Shown here piece by piece: positions 60,331 to 64,000 of a stretch of DNA of 64,000 nucleotides. This DNA comes from Longimicrobiaceae bacterium (GTDB lineage Bacteria > Gemmatimonadota > Gemmatimonadetes > Longimicrobiales > Longimicrobiaceae), in the NCBI GenBank assembly GCA_030447645.1, contig JAUJOM010000007.1, forward strand, positions 50,310 to 114,309, written 5' to 3'. A model generated the notes under the pieces. That model made no database searches. It worked only from the letters and a program-made list of their open reading frames with translations, and had not been told where the DNA came from. Positions within the stretch are counted from its first letter, which is position 1. Every line of letters begins with the position of its first letter. A program made the translations under genes and the position numbers.

Positions 60331-61803
60331 TCACCGGCCGTATGTAACGTAGAACTGGTTCTGAAACACTTCCGTGGGATCGTACTTGCGTTTCAAGGCA
60401 AAGAATTGCGCCGCCTGCGGATATGCACGATGAAACTGCTCACGCGTTGCATGCAATCGGTAGGGGAGGTAGTACGTCCCCCCAAGCCCAAGCGCCACGT
60501 CGATCAATTCGCGCGTCATCGCTGTCATCGCGGGGTCGGCCTCAACCGTGCGCGGATAATTGAACAGAATGACCAGGCCAAACATCTCCCGCCGGGCGTA
60601 GCGAAGGAAGCTGTCAGGATCCGGGTACACGTTCCGGAGCGTGACATTCAGCAAATCCGATCCATGATGCCGCACGATGCGGCGTAGCGCACCGACAAAG
60701 GCCGGCAGTTGCTCAGGAGGGACAAAGTACTCGTGCAGGATATCTGTGCTCGACTCGGATGGATTCGCGTAGACACCGACGCTCGTATTCAGCAACTGGT
60801 TTCGAGAGAATGCCGTCAAACCTGACAACCCGCTCACGCGCTTCTCGATCCACCACCGTTGTGCCTTGCCCTGGTCGCTTCCCACCGAGCGACGAAAGAT
60901 CGCGCGTGTGATGGGTACGAAGATGGGTTCCTTGAGCGGTGGAACGCGCCCGTTCCGTGCTGGATGATGGCGAAAGACGGTGAGGATTGCTTCGTCCAGA
61001 AAGGTGCGGGGGTCTACGCTGAGCCTGCCGTAGACCATGGTTACATCGCTCTTGCCATTCACCTGCCTGGCATATGTTGCCACGTAGTCACGGGTGGGAA
61101 CGATGTAGCGCTCCGCCTTGTAGCGCTGATTGGGGACGGTGCGTAGCTCCGCGTCGAGGATGATTCCGAAGAGGCCGTAGCCGCCCAGTACGAGTGAGAA
61201 CAGCTCAGTGTTCTGCGTTCGGCTGCAGGACACGACGGTGCCGTTGGCCAGGAGAACTCGGAGCGCACGTACACTGCTGGCAATGGGTGGTGCATTGTGC
61301 TGCCATCCATGTGCATTCGCGCTCAGTGATCCTCCCACGGAAAACGAGTTGTTCGATTGCATGATGGCGATTGAACGGCCGCGCCCGTCCAGAAAGGGGA
61401 TGATCTCCGCCCAGGTTGCACCCGCCTGTACGTGCAGGATCGAATCTCCCTTCAACAGGCGCATCCTCCGAAAAGGCCGCATATTGAGTACGATCCCGCC
61501 AGGATAGATCGTGTGGCCGCCCATGGTGTGCTGCGCGCCCGCGATCGAGATCTTCCGCCCCTCCTGCTGAGCCCGAGCCAGGAGCAGAGCAAGCTGCTGC
61601 TCCGCGCCGGCCGAATCCGTCTCAATATCTTCAACGCTGGCAACCGCAGTCCGATTCAATCCACTCGCATCTTGAACATACGTGGGTCCCCCGGTCGGTC
61701 CTCTCACACCCGGCAACTGAGAGGGCTTTATGCGTCCGGATGAGCAACCGGCGACGGCGCTCGCAAGGACAAGAAGGACGATGTTTTTCAGAGCTACCGG
61801 CAT
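60331..61803 (-). CDS. FAD-linked oxidase, lipoprotein
   Basis: A 490-residue FAD-dependent oxidase anchored as a lipoprotein (PVALKNIVLLVLASAVAGCS, lipobox VAGC). The PCMH-type FAD domain has KISIAGAQHTMGGHTIYPGG, LHVQAGATWAEIIPFLDGRG and NNSFSVGGSLSANAHGWQHN; the C-terminus ends with the BBE-like KYDPTEVFQNQFYV. Such enzymes oxidise sugars, alcohols or lactones; the His in GGHT and the AHG segment lie at the flavin-binding site. It would face the periplasm or the outside. Start ATG 61803. Confidence 0.9.
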   Translation of the reverse strand: MPVALKNIVLLVLASAVAGCSSGRIKPSQLPGVRGPTGGPTYVQDASGLNRTAVASVEDIETDSAGAEQQLALLLARAQQEGRKISIAGAQHTMGGHTIYPGGIVLNMRPFRRMRLLKGDSILHVQAGATWAEIIPFLDGRGRSIAIMQSNNSFSVGGSLSANAHGWQHNAPPIASSVRALRVLLANGTVVSCSRTQNTELFSLVLGGYGLFGIILDAELRTVPNQRYKAERYIVPTRDYVATYARQVNGKSDVTMVYGRLSVDPRTFLDEAILTVFRHHPARNGRVPPLKEPIFVPITRAIFRRSVGSDQGKAQRWWIEKRVSGLSGLTAFSRNQLLNTSVGVYANPSESSTDILHEYFVPPEQLPAFVGALRRIVRHHGSDLLNVTLRNVYPDPDSFLRYARREMFGLVILFNYPRTVEADPAMTAMTRELIDVALGLGGTYYLPYRLHATREQFHRAYPQAAQFFALKRKYDPTEVFQNQFYVTYGR

Positions 61804-62010
61804 CGAAGAGCACCTGAGATGGTGTTGCTGTCGCCTCACAGTGTGGAGTGCCAAATGACTCCAAGGATCACTCTCGCAACCTGGGAAAGTAGCATTGCAC
61901 ATAAACGACTTGTGATCTTTCGCTTCTGCTTTAAAGCAGGCGAGCCGGCAGAATCGATTCAAGGACTCCGTGGCAGCCGAGTTACAGGCAGCGCTCCAGC
62001 AAGTGCGTGA
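61804..62010. other. intergenic region upstream of the FAD-linked oxidase
   Basis: About 200 bases that must carry the promoter of the oxidase gene. No repeat or RNA was recognised. Confidence 0.3.
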
Positions 62011-62586
62011 TCAGAGACGGTGAGGTGCGGAGCGTGCGACTTCATCTTGCCCAACTTGAGTAATACTCACCGACTTTGGGAGTGGCACCCGCTCCCAACG
62101 CTCACCTGCGGTCAATGCACCTATAACGGCCCCCCACAACCCCCCAGCGCTTCCCAGTATACTGGCCGCGAAGACTGCAGTCCCCTCTGCAGTCGCGCAC
62201 CGTTCGCACTCGTCTCCGCAGAAGGTTAGGCCACCCACCGTACCAGCAGCCGCGCCGATCAGAAAGCCAACTCCGGCGCCTTTCAGCGCTGCCGAACCGC
62301 GCGACTTGCCTCCGCGGCTCACGTCCATCCCTGACAGGGAGCCGCGGGAAATCGCCAGCGGGCCACGAGGGCTGTCGAGGACGAGTGAGTCAGAAGTCCA
62401 TGCGGTCAGCGTGCCCTTGGTCGGTTTACCCCACGGTCGGCCCCTCGCATTCGTTTGGGTCCACACCCGCACGCGGCTTCCTGGATCGACAGGTGCATCT
62501 TGCGCCCGCACCTCACCACCGGAGAAGGAAGAAAGGAGGGCAAGGAGGACGACCAAAGTTCGAGCAGAATGGTGGAGCGGGGACAT
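62011..62586 (-). CDS. secreted protein with glycine-zipper-like hydrophobic segment
   Basis: A 191-residue exported protein. Signal HSARTLVVLLALLSSFSGGE with cleavage after RAQ (VRAQD). A small beta-rich N-terminal part follows (SRVRVWTQTN, GTLTAWTSDSLVLDSPRGPL, AISRGSLSGMDVSRG), then a Gly-rich hydrophobic stretch (GAGVGFLIGAAAGTVGGLTF with CGDEC) and a second (SILGSAGGLWGAVIGALTAG). The Gly/Ala spacing suggests helix packing in a membrane or a glycine zipper. I do not recognise a family. Confidence 0.65.
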   Translation of the reverse strand: MSPLHHSARTLVVLLALLSSFSGGEVRAQDAPVDPGSRVRVWTQTNARGRPWGKPTKGTLTAWTSDSLVLDSPRGPLAISRGSLSGMDVSRGGKSRGSAALKGAGVGFLIGAAAGTVGGLTFCGDECERCATAEGTAVFAASILGSAGGLWGAVIGALTAGERWERVPLPKSVSITQVGQDEVARSAPHRL

Positions 62587-62766
62587 AGGGCTTCTTCGGT
62601 GGTGAAGGGACGGTACATGGCAAACACGCAGGTGCTGATTACATGCTAACTCACGCGGGGCTGGCAGATCCAGTCGGCACACGCCACTACCCACCGATGG
62701 CTTCCGCAAGGGACGCCCCCACACTTCTGCAATCCTGGGGCTCTTTTCCGGCGCAGACGGCCTGGC
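62587..62766. other. intergenic region
   Basis: Between two leftward small genes. No feature recognised. Confidence 0.3.
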
Positions 62767-63042
62767 TTACCCCATCAGTAGTGGAAGGCTCAGGTAAAAG
62801 AGTATAAAGGTTGCCAGAGCCACTATGATGAGAAGCCTGCCTGCGCCCACCCGCTCGACAGCTGCAGCCTTGGTACTGCGAGCCTCTGCCCGCGCGGGAG
62901 CTACCACGACATCCTTGCGAATACTGGGTGCAGCGACCTCAACGACGCGCAACTCGGGCCCGGTCGCGGGTGTGACTTCTGTCGCACGAGCCACCGGTGC
63001 TGTGGCGAGCAACAGGGCAACTGCAAGAGCAGAACGGCGCAT
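62767..63042 (-). CDS. small exported protein with C-terminal membrane span
   Basis: A 91-residue protein with a signal MRRSALAVALLLATAPVARA, a basic Ala/Arg/Val-rich middle (RVVEVAAPSIRKDVVVAPAR) and a C-terminal span (RLLIIVALATFILFYLSLPL) close to the stop. It resembles small membrane-anchored peptides seen in many Gemmatimonadota-like genomes; function unknown. Start ATG 63042. Confidence 0.6.
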   Translation of the reverse strand: MRRSALAVALLLATAPVARATEVTPATGPELRVVEVAAPSIRKDVVVAPARAEARSTKAAAVERVGAGRLLIIVALATFILFYLSLPLLMG

Positions 63043-63197
63043 AGGTGATTCTCCGGCGGTGCAGGGATGGTGCTGGGCGGTCACTCCCGTACAAGCTACG
63101 TCGCCGATCACTGCGAGCCAGGACCATGGTGACGTAGCAACGCAGTGAAGTGACGTAGTGCGTCGGGGCGGCAATTCGACCACTGGCACGCCGAAGT
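63043..63197. other. intergenic region
   Basis: Between the small exported protein and the cytochrome gene. No feature recognised. Confidence 0.3.
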
Positions 63198-63875
63198 TCA
63201 CTGCGGCGGTCTCTCGCTGGCCGTCGGGAACGGCGGCGCCGGATAGGTCCCGTACTTCTCGGGGGTGTACTCGCTGGCCCAGAAGTCGGGCGGTCCTTCG
63301 CTGTCCGGTACCCGGTTCGTGACCGGCCTCACGCCGCGCTTGAGGTACGCGGCAATGGCCCGCAGTTCCTCATTGGCCATGTGGCGGTACTCCGGCCAGG
63401 GCATCGGGGGAGCGAGGTACTTCGGGTTTGCGGGGAAGTTCCCCTGACCGGGTGTGCTGGACGTGATCTCCACATCCGGAGTCTCACCCGGGCGCAGCCC
63501 ATAGCGTAGCGCGTTGAAGATCTGGCGCTCGCTGAACCGCCCGATCCCCGTAGCGTTGTCCGGCGTAATGTTCCGCGGATAGGTTTTGAACGGACCAATC
63601 TGGAAAATCTGCTCCTTGGTCTGCACACCACGGAGCCACCCTTTCACAGCCGGGTTCGCAAAGCCAAAATGACAGCCACCGCAGCCGTGATGGAGGACCA
63701 GCTCGCGGCCTTGGAGCACCTGCTGCACCTGCGTCGCCTGACCCGCCTTTCCCCCTTGGCTCGCCGGCAGATCCGAGCGGGTAGCCATGGTGCCAGCCTG
63801 CCCCACACAGGCGGTGACTGCAAGGGTAGCTAGTGCCACCATTCCGAAGCGGGTCTGATTGCTCAATGATCGCAT
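63198..63875 (-). CDS. cytochrome c family lipoprotein
   Basis: A 225-residue protein. The signal MRSLSNQTRFGMVALATLAV and TAC give a lipobox (VTAC). A c-type heme site is present as HHGCGGCHFG (CxxCH: CGGCH), with a later Met-rich stretch PMPWPEYRHM as candidate axial ligand region. The Pro-rich C-terminus is odd. It carries electrons in the periplasm; the adjacent upstream gene is a multicopper oxidase, so the two could form a donor/acceptor pair. Start ATG 63875 is preferred because AGGAG then sits nine bases away. Confidence 0.85.
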   Translation of the reverse strand: MRSLSNQTRFGMVALATLAVTACVGQAGTMATRSDLPASQGGKAGQATQVQQVLQGRELVLHHGCGGCHFGFANPAVKGWLRGVQTKEQIFQIGPFKTYPRNITPDNATGIGRFSERQIFNALRYGLRPGETPDVEITSSTPGQGNFPANPKYLAPPMPWPEYRHMANEELRAIAAYLKRGVRPVTNRVPDSEGPPDFWASEYTPEKYGTYPAPPFPTASERPPQ

Positions 63876-63891
63876 CCCATTCATCTCCTGG

Positions 63892-64000
63892 TTATTTGAC
63901 TTCGAGAACGCCCATCATCCCGTGATCCTCATGATCCAGGATGTGGACGTGGAACATCCATGTGCCCGGGTCGATGTCGTACCGCACGAGGAAGCGCCCC
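63892..64000 (-). CDS. multicopper oxidase, C-terminal part (runs off the window)
   Basis: Only the end is present: GRFLVRYDIDPGTWMFHVHI, LDHEDHGMMGVLEVK. HVHILDHEDHGMM is the last copper-binding block of multicopper oxidases (type 1 and type 3 copper: HxHxLxHExxGMM). The gene continues beyond the right edge. TAA at 63892-63894; the cytochrome gene follows 16 bases later on the same strand. Confidence 0.8.
   Translation of the reverse strand, partial: GRFLVRYDIDPGTWMFHVHILDHEDHGMMGVLEVK

Noticed and set aside
1..64000. CRISPR arrays, tRNA and rRNA genes, prophage
   Set aside because: No regularly spaced repeats, cloverleaf-like sequences with conserved T-loop, rRNA segments or phage structural genes were seen on reading both strands.

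Overview
The window is GC-rich chromosomal DNA from a free-living, aerobic, diderm bacterium. Outer-membrane and periplasmic functions are evident (a TonB-dependent receptor with an STN domain, many lipoproteins, a DegP-type protease, a soluble lytic transglycosylase). The gene mix (large NAD-glutamate dehydrogenase, Uma2 protein inside a peptide-transport operon, PRC-barrel/DUF2382 protein, DUF819 and DUF2243 membrane proteins) would suit Gemmatimonadota, perhaps the Longimicrobium side. That is inference from gene content; no rRNA, tRNA or other taxonomic marker was seen.

Layout. 0-2.2 kb: nitroreductase, then scrap DNA (tail of a thioredoxin-like gene, decayed type I restriction HsdR, 3' end of an IS5-type transposase). 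2.4-6 kb: a lipoprotein and a compact cold-shock cluster (cspA, a small gene, infA, DEAD-box helicase) with terminator-like hairpins in the leaders of cspA and the helicase. 6-7.3 kb: EamA exporter and MmcQ/YjbR protein. 7.2-21.5 kb: a long leftward series, gcvH > UPF0173 hydrolase > lipoate ligase > two oligopeptide-binding lipoproteins > oppB > oppC > Uma2 > oppD > oppF > lytic transglycosylase > alpha/beta hydrolase > CTP-transferase-like membrane protein, many joined by ATGA/GTGA overlaps. 21.8-25.7 kb: a stress-type cassette (PRC-barrel/DUF2382 protein, membrane-anchored OB-like protein, GntR regulator, metallophosphoesterase, small lipoprotein) with a shared operator-like motif at two promoters. 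25.9-34.3 kb: a membrane-anchored HENVH protein, a 21-codon micro-ORF and a TolB-like-domain protein; a degP gene broken by several frameshifts, divergent from a two-component system; PAP2 phosphatase, a lipoprotein and a second metallophosphoesterase carrying an exact 54-bp tandem duplication. 34.3-37.8 kb: membrane proteins (DUF2243, hemolysin III type, 4-TM), a PlsC-like acyltransferase, a VOC remnant and a thioredoxin-fold protein. 37.8-40.8 kb: a second scrapyard (aldehyde dehydrogenase tail fused to truncated TcmP, multiply frameshifted type III methylase). 41-49.5 kb: GH10-like hydrolase, 180-kDa-class GDH, DUF819 and YihY membrane proteins. 49.6-54.5 kb: modABC (modC frameshifted) and a siderophore-type TonB receptor behind a Fur-like palindrome. 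54.5-57.8 kb: PAS remnant, small membrane protein, hybrid-sensing histidine kinase, and a thioredoxin-like protein behind a MerR-type promoter. 57.8-64 kb: amidohydrolase, lipoproteins, FAD-linked oxidase, cytochrome c and the C-terminus of a multicopper oxidase.

About ten genes are interrupted by single-base-type frameshifts while several very long genes are perfectly open, so these are either real decay or localised sequence error; the distinction matters for several calls below. The most interesting leads are the cold-shock leaders, the GntR operator pair with its stress cassette, the micro-ORF at 27.3 kb, the MerR-type promoter without a MerR gene, and the two restriction-modification scrapyards. 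No CRISPR array, tRNA, rRNA or intact transposon was recognised.
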